64,000 bases of DNA from Opisthocomus hoazin (taxonomy: Eukaryota; Chordata; Aves; Opisthocomiformes; Opisthocomidae), in assembly GCF_030867145.1 (NCBI RefSeq), contig NC_134417.1:8719577-8783576 (forward strand). Direction: 5' to 3'. Shown one piece after another: positions 1 to 12,560 of the stretch. Each line of letters starts with the position of its first letter. Position 1 is the first letter of the stretch. The notes beneath the pieces were generated by a model. It saw nothing but the letters and a program-made list of their open reading frames with translations. It was not told the DNA's origin and made no database searches. A program made the position numbers and the translations under genes.

Positions 1-1984
1 TGCAAATTCAGGTCAGGGACGTACCTTGCAGGGACGTATGACTCAGTACCAACTGCTGTTAGCTACTTTTTTATCCTTTGGCTTTGTGGTACATTTCTAA
101 TGATCGCAAATACGCGAGTAACTGCTACGTTGCTTTTCGCATGAGAAAGGAGTACAAGCGCCCCTCCGAGCGCCAGCCTTTAACCAACCCAGCGAGACAA
201 TCGAGGTTTTTATTCCTCCCGTGCTTTTATGAAATACTCAAGTGTTTTTCTGTCAAACCTGTCCTTCAAAAGATGAATACCTGCTGTTATGTAAATTAAC
301 ATTATATGATTATTTACTCCTTGTGGGCTAGTGATACAGAAAGGAAGATAATTTCTACCCTGCCGCTGTAGTATTTACCAGAGACGCTGTCAAAGGAGAG
401 AGCAGAAATAAAAGTTTCTACACTGTGGCACTGAAGGTACATTATATGTGTTAAAAACATAACGGTGCTTTAAAAAATGAATTATTGAGCACAAGTTATT
501 AAGCAGGGCAACACAAAAGCAGTGAAGTTGTGATGCAGTAGTGATTGTCCCAGCTCAGCCCCACACATCACAAATGGCAGAAGCTCCCCACAAACAGCAT
601 GTACTGAGCTTTACCCTGTGCCTGCAGTTAGCTCCAGCAAGAACTTTCCTCCAGCAGAGGTGGTAGCCACCTCTCCCAGGTAAGATGGCAGAGAACATTT
701 CGCAGTACGCGACTACCCACCAGGTTCTGTGTTGGCAAGCTGGGTTCTGCCCTCCTATCTGCTTTTTTCTCCCCTCTCTCGGACTGATACCTCTGATGTC
801 TGGCAGCCTGTTTCAAATCATGAACTCAGCATCCAATCTAAACTGCCGGTCTGGAGCCCAGGACGCTCCACGCAGGTAGAGGACTAGGGGATTAACGCCA
901 CAAAAAATTTAAGATCTTTTGGCACAACTGGAAACCACAGACCTTTCAGAGTTCACGCAGCCTGTGATCTCAGAGGTCAAAAAATGCCTGAGAAAGCTTC
1001 AGGCCTGTGTTTACCTTCCTGGTGCTTCCATTTCTTGGCTGTAGCTGCTTGTGCCCCAGACTGTGTAACACAGAGAAATGCTGCGCAGCAAAAAAAGAGG
1101 AGTGCAAGGAAAAAAAAAAAAAAGCCAGCAGCTTGTATTTCCCATGATTTTCCCCACGGTGTTGTGGTATACCCCGCCTTCTCAGCTTTCCCACGGAGTG
1201 CCCCAAAGCACCGTTCTTCTCTGCAAGATGTGTGGACAGCGTAACCGACACACACCCCTTCAGCCGCATATCTCTCTGTGTTTTTAAACAACCAGAAAAC
1301 ACAAGCGTTCTGGCTGAAATAGTTACAATAATCAGACACTACCAGCCACATGGATTTTCTCGTATTGTGTTTTACTTAACTTTTTTTCTTACCAAAACTT
1401 GAGCAAGGTTTGGCTTTGGACAAGCAATCTGTACACTCAAAGGAACCCAAAATACAAACATAATACTGGGATTCTACAGTAGCCAGAGGTGTATACAACG
1501 CATGATTTTTTCTGACTGGTACTGTGATGTGGATCCAGACTAATGCTCCTGAAACCAGTGGAGTTTCCCAAAATTTGCATAAGCAGAGAGAAGGACTTGG
1601 CATATGGTCTGACTGTCCATTTTAGTTTGGCTCTGAACTATTTTCAAATATATGGGTAGGAACCCGATATGCAATATGATTGTCCAATTGTGAATAAGCC
1701 CAAAAACCCTATTTAGGCCTGTGATCTTCAACTTTTCGTAATGTGCCAACCTCTAAACATTTTCAAGTTGATCCTTATGTAACAAATATAAGCTTCTGAT
1801 GATCAATTTGCTTTTCTTACTTACCTTTCGCAGATCCCTTAGAAGTAGTCCATGGATCCCAGCTGAAACCACTGGCTTAGTCAAAATGGCAAATACTGTT
1901 TACAGAGAAAAAGCAAGAATAAAACTGTGACGTGGAAAGAAAAGAAAGAGAACACATTTCTTACTATGATCAGTATTTCAGGGC
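1..1984. other. AT-rich intergenic DNA, no gene seen
   Basis: No frame here has recognisable protein content. All open frames are short (at most about 120 codons) and overlap one another on both strands. A run of 14 A occurs at 1110-1123, and the sequence is otherwise unremarkable. An acceptor-like stretch (TTTCAG) ends at about 1980, just before the small CpG island, but no exon can be supported from it. Confidence 0.6.
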
Positions 1985-2285
1985 ATAGCTGCGTCGTAGC
2001 TTCCGCTGCGCCTGAGCTCCTGTGAACGTACCCAAGTCGGTGCGAGCGAGCTCGCCCAGGCCGTGCTGGCAGCGCGTCCGCGATATCCAAGCGGCTCGCT
2101 GCAGCCAGAAAGCTGGCAGGAGCAAAGCCAAGCCAGAGCTACGCAGCGAGCGCCGGCTGAGCTTCGCCAGCGCTCGGAGCTCGCTTCGGCACGTCTACGT
2201 GAGACGGAGCTACAGCAGGGACTGCTGGGTGCGCTCGCCCGCACTGCAGGGTACCGGAGCTCACCCGATCGAACAGAAATGCCGA
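1985..2285. promoter_or_regulatory. Small orphan CpG island
   Basis: About 300 bases of CpG-dense sequence stand in otherwise AT-rich DNA. The block contains several GAGCTC/GCTCGC-type palindromic cores, including GCGAGCGAGCTCGC near 2041-2054. Short frames are open on both strands (for example 2063-2308 plus and 1978-2316 minus), which is expected of GC-rich DNA; none resembles a known protein. It could be an alternative or non-coding-RNA promoter, or a methylation-free regulatory block. It lies about 2.3 kb beyond the stop codon of the minus-strand RING gene. The island character is seen directly; the function is inference. Confidence 0.45.
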
Positions 2286-2464
2286 TATGCATGCTGCATT
2301 TGCAGTAGAAGCACAAACAGATAAATCATATATCAGTGCATATGATGTACACACGTACATATTTTATATATTTATTTTTCTTAGAAAACATCGCTGCTGT
2401 TTATGTCCATTAATTTACATATATTTATTCTTACGACAGTATCATTTATAATAATACTTTCACT

Positions 2465-2840
2465 TCTATAGCACCTCCTCTTCAAGGATCTCCAATTGCT
2501 TAAAAACTTTAATAAATAAAGCCTCACATCTTGCCTGTGAGGTAGGTCAACGCTATTATCAAACTTTACAGATGCATTAACTGAAGAACAGAGAGGTTAA
2601 GGCCAAAATTTTCAAACGTTTGTACCTGAAGTCAACCATCTAAATTCTCATTTAGATGCTTAAATAAAAGTCTCGTGATTTTCTTTGGTGCAGAACATCC
2701 ACAACTACTGCTGAAGTCAACAGGGGCTAATAGTCAGGCCTGATTTTAGGAGGCATACACCTTTTACACGGCTAATGAGCAACTCCAAGTTTGAAAACAC
2801 TGGTCTAAACACATGAACCATGGTCAGAGCCACAGTTGAT
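2465..2840. repeat. Ancient amniote interspersed repeat (L3/MIR-like relic)
   Basis: The segment contains the degenerate phrases GCCTGTGAGGTAGGT (about 2533-2547), TTTACAGATGCATTAACTGA and ACAGAGAGGTTAAG (about 2588-2601). These resemble the tail shared by very old amniote SINE/LINE families. Further on, text such as CTGAAGTCAACAGGGGCTAA and CAGGCCTGATTTTAGGAGGC resembles a family abundant in turtles and crocodilians. No target duplication was identified. The exact family name is uncertain and was assigned from remembered consensus patterns, not from an alignment. Confidence 0.5.
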
Positions 2841-3959
2841 CCCAGTAATTTATCTCCTCAGGGCCTTTATATTATGGTAAAAGACTTTAAAAGGCTGGTG
2901 CGGATCTTGTTAAAGAGACACAAGTGACACAAAAATCACATACCGTTCCCACAAACTATCCATTGTCACAGAGTCTGTATAAGCCCCGCCTGGGCTTGGG
3001 GGGGTTTTAGGGTGTCAGGGGGTTGTTTGTCACAGATTTGTGATAATAATCAAGACAATGCACAGTACACATCACTCGTGCAGTCATAAAACACATCACA
3101 CACCTTCACCTGTTGTCTTTACATTTCTACACAGCAAACTGCTTTGCACTTGGGATAAATAGAAGTGGTCAAGTAAAGGTCTGCTAAGAGGATACTTCAG
3201 AATATCATGCAGACAGCTCGCAAAATACACATACTGAAAGATCACTTTTAAATTTCTTGAATTGTTAAGCACGAAAATAATTACCTCATTCCATTACAGT
3301 ACTGTGTAGAAACATGGAATAAGCAGCATTATCTTATTCCCAATAGACTAGATTATAACAACTAATTAAGTTAAAAAAAATCAGGCACCAAATGAATTAT
3401 CCTGCAACACAGAACAGTATCTATATAGAGTGGTCTTCTTAATACACTACAAACCCAGCTGCATGGCAATGTTTTTCTATTCCGTATCACCAGCATCTTG
3501 TCACATTTCAAAGACACCGTCGATGTTTACAGAAACTCCTAACACAGCAGAGAAACTTACGAAGACGGAAAATCACCGTCTCGTTACAGCTACTCGACCC
3601 AAGGTAAACGGTCAATACACAAATGATGCCACCGCATCCCACTTTTACAGCGATGCCAGAAGTCCGTATTTTAATGTGGGCTTCTCTCACTCTGTAAAAA
3701 TTGAAATCAACGGACAGTGAAATATTACTCTCTACCACAGGAGCCCCTTAGCTCTGTTTTAGAGCTCCACTAATTAAATCACCTTCCATAAATTGTTTTA
3801 AGTGTGCAACGTAGTGTTTCAGTCTCCCACATTAAAATGAGAATTTCAACGAATTAAGTAATAAAGCTTATTTTAAGCGACCAGCAGAGGGCCCGATGGC
3901 CTTCTCGTGAAATTGTGACATAGCCGCACTCGACACATCGCGGCCAAACTTCGGCTCAG
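2841..3959. other. 3' flank of the RING gene, no coding sequence seen
   Basis: This AT-rich sequence lies downstream of the stop codon of the minus-strand RING gene. Part may be its 3' UTR. A minus-strand ATTAAA-type poly(A) signal (TTTAAT on plus) is at 3670-3675; better minus-strand AATAAA matches (TTTATT on plus) occur only further out, near 2370 and 2424. A 96-codon plus-strand frame at 3430-3720 has no recognisable content and is taken as chance. Confidence 0.45.
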
Positions 3960-4553
3960 TCTCTTCCCGGTGACACATTCCCGTCACGGCTTCTCCTGCG
4001 TGTGCCTGCTGACTCCGTCCCAGGGCAAACGCACAGCGCGGCGGCCAGCGCCATGCCGCCCTGCTCCCGCCACAGCCGAGCCCGCCGCTCCTCTTCCAGG
4101 CGCGGGCAACATTACGCCGGCTCTCCCTCACCGCGACCGCGTCCTCCTGCGCCGGGGAGCGCCGAAACAGGGCGCGCTCCCGACGCAGGCGGGGACGAGC
4201 GCGCCCAGCCCCGGGGCGGCCCTCCGAGACCCCTCGGCTCGGCCGGGGAGACGCGCCCGGCCCCCCCCTCCCCCGGCTGCAGGGCCCACAATGGCGGGCC
4301 TGGGGCCTGTCACCCGGCCCTGCCGCCACCACGGCAGGCCCCGGGCCCGCAGCTGGCCGGCCCGTTACAGCCGGCAGAGCCGCGGCCCCGCCGCCGCCCG
4401 GCTGCGACGGGGCGAACCCCAGCCCGGCCAGCGGCACTGCGAGCGGGGCGGCGCCCGGCCGCGCTGGCCCTCACAGCGTGGCGCAGGGGGCGGGCCCCGC
4501 GCCCGCTCACAGCCCGCTCCGCTCCGCGCCCCCCGCCCGGCCCCGCTCCGGCG

Positions 4554-5750
<1,197 letters not shown>

Positions 5751-6377
5751 TCAGGGCCGCCGGCGGGCCGCCCCGCAGCGGGGAGCCGGGCGGCCCCGGG
5801 GCAGCGCTGGCACGGCGGGCCTGCGGCGGGGGGCCCCCGCGGCTCGCAGGCCGGCGGCTCCCTTGGCGGCGGCAGAGCCTCGGTGCGGGGTGGTTCGCTG
5901 CCGTGTGCACAGCGGAAGGAGAAGCTGCTTTGTCCTGGTAGCCAGAGGCGGACGGAGCTGCTGGTGTCTTTATTCACATCCTGACATCGCGTTGTCAGGC
6001 TGAGAGCTTTTGCCCGCTTTAATAAAAAATAAAGCGATGAAGCGTTGGTCGCCTCCAGCGTCACGGTGTGAAACAGTCCGGCAGGTTTCACTAAATCCCA
6101 TTCCGCTCTGTCACATCGGGCAGATCTGGAGTGACTGGAAACCCGCCAGCTCTAGCACAGGCCATAAAATGATTAGTTCTCTCTGTAGTTCTGAGAACGC
6201 CCTTACGGAGGGGGATGGCTGTAGGCAGGTACGCCCGTCCTCCCGGCCCGCCGTGCGGCTACAGCCGCGCTTGGGATCACCAGCTCTGGGCTGGGAGCTG
6301 CCCCAGCGCCCACCCTTCCCCGCTCCCTGCCGGCGCCAGGGGAAGGAGGGTCCCCGTCCGCTCCTCCGCGGCCGTGC

Positions 6378-6429
6378 AGCCCCTCTGCTAGCTGTCTGCC
6401 TGTGCCAGAGCCCCTCTGCTAGCTGTCTG
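6378..6429. repeat. Tandem duplication, 31-bp period
   Basis: A 21-base block beginning AGCCCCTCTGCTAGC occurs at 6378-6398 and again, identically, at 6409-6429. The intervening ten bases are CCTGTGCCAG. The perfect identity suggests a young local duplication. Confidence 0.85.
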
Positions 6430-7275
6430 TGCTAGGGCCTGTGTTGTTCTGGCATACCGAGCGCTCCCGGAGAGCTGAACACGACGGGGAAACTCGATTG
6501 TTTAGGAAGAATGGCTTTTTGGAAAGATGAAAAGGCACACGTTGCTAAATTGTGGTGACGGCTGAAGATGGCCCGTGAGTTCTTTGACAATAAAACAAGC
6601 AAAAAGAGGGAACTTGCTTAAAGTTTTCAGCTCAGCATAAACCGAAATAATGGGATGAAGTCAGACAGGGAGAAGTAGGAACATTTTCTGTGTGTGGAGC
6701 AAGATCCTTTTTGTAATTTATCCTAGGAGATGATTTAAAGTCTGCCAAAAAATCTAGTCTCAGTCTCTTGAAAAGAAGAAAGTAAATGACTTCTGCTGTC
6801 CCTGGCCATAGCGCACAGCTCCTTCAGCATGAGGAGTCGAAAATCATCCCTATTTGAAAGGCCATGCTGGTTTGCAACCTCGGAGCTACTCTGCCGCTGT
6901 CACCCAGAGGACCTTTTCAGTGTTACAGTCTTCCTGGTGCTGCATGCCATCCCTGATGGATTTGGACTGTTTTCATCTAACTCTGGTATCTTCCATTTTT
7001 GTGCTAAATCTCATCTTAGTTACTCAGGTATTCTTAAATGCAGGTTTCTCGTGGTTTGGTTTGCCTGGTTTTTTGTTTTGTTTTTGCTTGATACTGTTTC
7101 CCAGTTCAGTGTTGTCTTCCTGTTTAATTAGTTCACTGTTAAAAGATGTGTGTCAAATTATCCCAGGCACCACCCTTCCACTTAATATTATTGCCACTTT
7201 CATAACCCTACAACTTTCAATTCATTTTCAAAACACGTGAAAGTCCTTAGATCCAAGCAGATCTAAATTAATTTT

Positions 7276-7345
7276 TCAAGTAAATTTTTTTTGAGGCACT
7301 GTATCAAATGCACTAATGAGGTCCAGATACATCAGCTGCATTTCT
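7276..7345 (-). repeat. Possible relic of a non-LTR retrotransposon reverse transcriptase
   Basis: Read on the minus strand, this stretch encodes MYLDLISAFDTVPQKK. That matches the conserved YLDFSKAFDTVPHKKL-type motif of CR1/L2/L3 LINE reverse transcriptases, including the catalytic-region AFD core. A stop codon follows immediately (7278-7276), and the sequence on either side shows no further recognisable domain, so this is at most a short decayed fragment. The motif match is seen; family assignment is inference. Confidence 0.4.
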
Positions 7346-10300
7346 GGTCCAAACTGCTTTGCCTCTGTCTTTTGTGTTCTGAATTTTCTTATCTGATGTG
7401 TATCTGCCCTGAGGTCAACTGAAACTGCCCCTAATAAGTATATGAATGTCAGCATTGGGAAAGCTTCCTGTAATTCTGGCATGAAAAACACACAGAATAG
7501 ATGGCAAAGTTGAGTATAACTGTAAAATAATTATAATAAAAATAAAAATGCTAAATATGAAATTAGCATGTTGTGTGGGGTTTTTTTTCTGGTAAAACTA
7601 AGAGTGAGAAAAACTGGTGTGTAGTCACAGAAACTTCTCTGCTCATAATTGCCCCTGTGAACACAATGCAATGTAATATATGCTTACATATAGGGTTATC
7701 TTGTGCCGTGCGGTCCCTAGAGGACATGACTTACCAGAACATGTAAGCTGTGTGGTCCCCACACCTGGTGAGACGCTGCTTTTGCCTTTGGAAGAGCGCA
7801 AGCTCCTAGTTACCCCTGTGTTTATCTAGAGGCACTTGTGGGCTCTTACCCTTTTGCTAGCACAGGAACTCCTGTGATGACACCGCAAGCCAGTTCACGG
7901 AGAGGACCCAGCTGAACGCTGTTAACTTTTCCGTTAGTTTTTCTGCTGGAACAACTCAGCGGAGCAGGTCGCTGCCTGGGTGCATGAGGTCTGCAGCCAG
8001 AGCAAGGAAAAATGCCGGTGGCTGTGCGGTCAGGAGAGGAAATGAGGTTAGGACCACAGTGACAGTGATTTATGTACACTTGCCTTACTGTGGAACAAAG
8101 CCATTAATGGTTTCAGCCCTTATGTCTTAGTCCAGCATCGTGTCGTGTATTTAGTGGGATATTATAGTCCAGAGCAAGGCTCGCAAGCCTGCTGGGACAA
8201 CTTGAAGAGTAGGCTGCATTCTTGTGTCCCCTGGCAGCTGCATCTGTGAAGGGCAGTGTTCAGCTGCCGCCGTCCGAGGTGCACAGGTTCACCGGGCAGG
8301 GTGTGCATCTGTGCAACGCAAGCTCCCCCTCCCCGCCACGTGGGGCTGCCCCGGCTCCTAAGTCACTGGGACCCGCAGAGCGCCTGGCCTGGAGCTGAAG
8401 GCGGCTTCTAGGCTGGATTTCACGGGCAACTGAATCCGTGACTCTTCACAAGCGGGGAGTTGGACCATGAGTACTGGAAAACATCTTCATGTTGAATTTA
8501 AAGGCTTTTTAGGCTGTGATTGAAGAGAAATTTCTTCAGGTTTTTGGAAGAGTTAGTGTATTTCTTAACATCCAAATGTGTTGTCTCCTTTAGTCACTTT
8601 AGTTACAATGAGCATTTGTTCTTTGGATTGTCAGCTGGTAGGGACTGCTCGTTAGTGGGAAAGATGTATTAGTTATTGTAAAAAAACCCTGAAATGCAAC
8701 TGAGCTGATTCTGAGGGCTGACTTTTGGCTGAACCACTACTGGAGACTTTGGATGTTATTCAGAAGAAGTTGTGTTACGAATTCTGAGCAAAAGTGGCAA
8801 ACAACCCTTAAGAAATACACATTTTTCCACTTAAAATAATAATCCTGTGGCTGGTAAGAACCAATTTTTAGCATTTTAAATTTTGGGCCTGGTTTACCCA
8901 GTGCAGCATGCCAGTTTTATGCTGGTGCAAGACTTGATCTAAGAAGAGCTGTAACAGCGTAAAATGAACTTCACTGATGAGCCAAGCCCAAAACATGGTG
9001 GAAGAAACCTTGCGTTTCTCACAGGGGACATGCTGGTGTACATCCCTGCAGCAATCATCTCTTGTTTAGCTGGTTTTAATTCTTTGTAACTTCTGTATTG
9101 CTGTACAATAGGTATGTTTAATGAAATTTGACATCTTGTTTTTTATTTACAGGTAGGAAGAAAGTTCTCTCTGATGGATGCACAGGACAGGAATGGATCG
9201 GATGCCAGCCCATTCGTGGTAAAAAAGTTAATTCACCCTTTTTTATGCTTATGTTTTCTGTACCCTTCAATGATTAAGTAGCTTATTTAGGACTGATGCA
9301 AAGGTCATTGGAGTCAGACTCAGACAGCTCTTCGGTAAGACCTTGTGGTTTAATATGCTATTATGGTTGAGATCAGAAGCTTCTTGACAATATTTGATAT
9401 AAGGAGTTTTTTACTTTTATGAAAGACTGCTTATTGTATGACTTTATAGTGTGCATTAAGCAACTAAGCCTAGAGCTCGTTTGGTGAATATTTAGAAAAA
9501 AAGAACACTCTTGCTTTTCGTCCTTCCGCTCAAATTGCTTTACACAAGTTTCTTTCTACAGCCCCATTTCCACTCACTTTTGAGGGGTGGCAAAAGCTGT
9601 GCATTGTTTTTATACCCTATCATTTTATTGTAGGATGCTGCAACATCATCTTCCGCTTCACGTTAACATTTTATTTCATATAATGTATTTCTGAATAATT
9701 TATAATTAAAGTGTTTTTTAACCTTTTCTGTCTTGGAACTACTGTAAAAGCTATTGCATGTGTGGTCTATTGCATTCAGTACAGAAAGGACTGTTAATTT
9801 TCAATAATATTTGCAGACCATTTCAGCGAGCTGAAAAAAGGCGAGAAGAAGGATTACCATTATGAGCAACTCCAGGTCACTCACGGCCATATACGAAATG
9901 TGTTGTTCTCTTAATGCATGTAATAGGAAAGACGCAGAGGTGAACAGATGCAGAGGTACCGTATTCGACATGCCTCTCCCCCCAAAATACACTTCATTGT
10001 GTTGTAGCTGCTAAATATAGTCATAGTTCAGTTGCCTCAGACAGTGAAGAGTGTGTGAAAAATGGTGCTTTCACTGACCACTCACCTCTGCTGATAAGGT
10101 CTCTGCTTTTTCTTTTCTTCTAGGTCAAGCTTCTCTTCCTCACCCAGCACTGATGTGAAGCCCCAAGCACAGACACACCCTCGTTGGCATCAGTCTGACG
10201 TCAAATTGTGCAACAGGTTTATTGGCAATAAAAGGGTGAGGGATGTGGGCTTAAAGCTGGGGATGACTACATCATTTCTGATGGGAATAATTTCTGATTA

Positions 10301-12399
10301 TTCCCATCCATTTGTTTTCCATAGTCCTGTGTTTTCAGCATGTCCCAAGCAGGTGACTGCATTATGAGCTTTGGTTAAGAAAAACTGAGGAACAATTTAA
10401 AATTGTGAGGTTATGTCCCTTATTGCAATGTTCTTCTCAAATAGCCAAGGTTTAACAGCAACAAGGAGCATCACCACAGACTTGCCATCCAGAGCAAACC
10501 CATCTCAGATGTGTTATTTAAGCTGATGGCAGATGTGGGCTAACTCTGCAGTTCTGGCAGAGGTGACGTCGGTACTGCCCGTGCAGACCTACGTTTAATC
10601 CAGCTGATGGGAGTATCGGGATCAATTGCTCGGGCTCCAGAGCTGTGTGGCCCTGGGGTCCCTTGGGCTGTGCGATAAGGCAAAGCGCGGCCAAAGGAGC
10701 CCGCATCTCTCCTGTGTATGGTACGTCATTAACAGCTCCCTGAAGCAGGAACTGTGTCTCTGCATTAGGGCACATCTGCCCTGGGTGTTTGCAGAGATTT
10801 AATTAATCTCATAGAAAACGGTATTTAAATTGGTGCAGTCTTCCAGGTTGGATGCAGCTTTAGGAACAAATGTATTTTTATAAAATTTACCTTTTGCTAA
10901 GCAAACTGCACCTCTTCAAATCCCTTGCTGATGACAGAATTGAGAAAAGTATGCAGAAATTGAATTGATTTAACTATTGTTTTTTCGAAAAGGACCAAGC
11001 TAAGAAGAGAAAAAGAGAGAAAAACTCAGAGAAGTCCTTTGTTTTGTCCAGCACACTGTTTTCTGCACATCACAGTAATAGTGAGAATTGAATTTGGCAC
11101 TGGGTGCTGATGTAGGTGCCAGTGCGGGGCTGGCAGAGCCGGTCTGGGCTTGCTTGGTGTGGCGTGTTGCCTCAGCAGCCTCGGCAAGGAGCCAGATCTC
11201 TGCAGAGCAGGGCATTTCTGGGTGCAGGACTGCCGTCCCTCCTGTGGCACCTTGGGGCTTAAAATGACCGGGGTGTTATGGCTGTGCTGGCCACATTAAA
11301 GCACCTCTGCAAGACAATATAGCCAAAATTAATAATTACTAATAATGGTGGTTAGTGTAATTAGTGAAAGCCAGCATGGCTATTTTCTCTTGCAGTTACT
11401 TTCTTCTACCCGAATTGTCCTTGCATTGTACTGAGAAAGAAAAGCTGTTCCTATATGGAATCACTTTAGAAGATTGTTTAGTGCTTTGGGAGCTCTGTTT
11501 GAAGTACACAGTACACACTTCAGTTGCTGCTTTTGTTACAGCATATTGTAGGTGACGTTGTATTAAAACAGGGATGGTTATCTCTGAAGTAAAATCCTGA
11601 TCCAGTGAAGCTGGTAAGGATTTTTTCATCAGCTTCAAAGGGGACAAGTTTTTATCCCCGATAATGACAGGAACATTTTTTTTTAAGACATCTTGGAAAC
11701 AACTACCATTGCTCCGACCACAATATTATGTATATGTGCTTAAATCAGTTTGGTTCAGAATGAGAAACAGATGAAGGGTTTGGGGATTTTTGCATTCATA
11801 CTATTGCATATATTCAGATATTAAAGTTGTAATTTTTTTTGTTTTGAGCTGAAGTAAGCACGTGAGAGTTTCTTATTTTTTTTAGACTAACATCATCTCA
11901 CAAGAAATAACAAATTTAAAAATCACTAGACATGAACCTAAAAGCTGATCTATAGCTCGCTGAAACCTAAGGGAACATGTCTATCAATTTCTCTGGGCTC
12001 GTGGTTTCAAGTGGTTTCATTTTCTGTTGCAGATGTATTTCAGCTTTGTGCTCAAGAAGTGCCTGCATAGGGGAGAAGGAGCTTCATAAGGTTCACCTGA
12101 GCTCAGGTAGCTTGTAAGAAATTGGATTGCCTCCAGAGTGGCAGGGATGCCTGCCACCCTCGCCACCCCCTGCGCTCCCCACCCCTTGGAAGCCTCTGCA
12201 TTCCCTACCTGGAGCTCTGCAACCAGGGAGGAGCCCAGCCTCTGCTTTTAAAAGAGGTATCGGTCAGAAAAGCGAACCAAGTGTTAGGCGTAAATTAGGA
12301 ACAACTGTAGACCAAAACACAGGACATCATTGTTTTGCCACTGTATCCGTCACGTACTGAACACTGTGTGCGCTGCTGGTGCCTCTTCTCTAGGAAGGC

Positions 12400-12560
12400 A
12401 AACTAGGAAAGAAAGTGTTCAGGGAAGAGCAAGAAGGACCTGGGGTTTGGACGAGCTTCCTTACAAAGGAAACCCAATGGATCAGTACTCCACAACCTCT
12501 GGAAGAGGCGACTTAAGAGGGGATACAACAGCAGTCTAATTGACTCTGCCGAACAAGCCA
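12400..12560 (+). repeat. Degenerate old CR1/L3-like LINE fragment
   Basis: Phrases such as GGAAGAGGCGACTTAAGAGGG (about 12500-12520) followed by GATACAACAGCAGTCTAATT resemble the stretch of old CR1/L3 elements that reads roughly GGCGACTAAGAGGGGATATGATAGAGGT, close to their 3' end in sense orientation. No poly-octamer tail or target duplication is visible. Recognition is from pattern memory. Confidence 0.35.

Noticed and set aside
9152-9219. Possible small exon flanked by TTTATTTACAG and GTAAAA
   Set aside because: The splice-like borders are weak, the reading frame gives nothing recognisable, and no partner exon was found.
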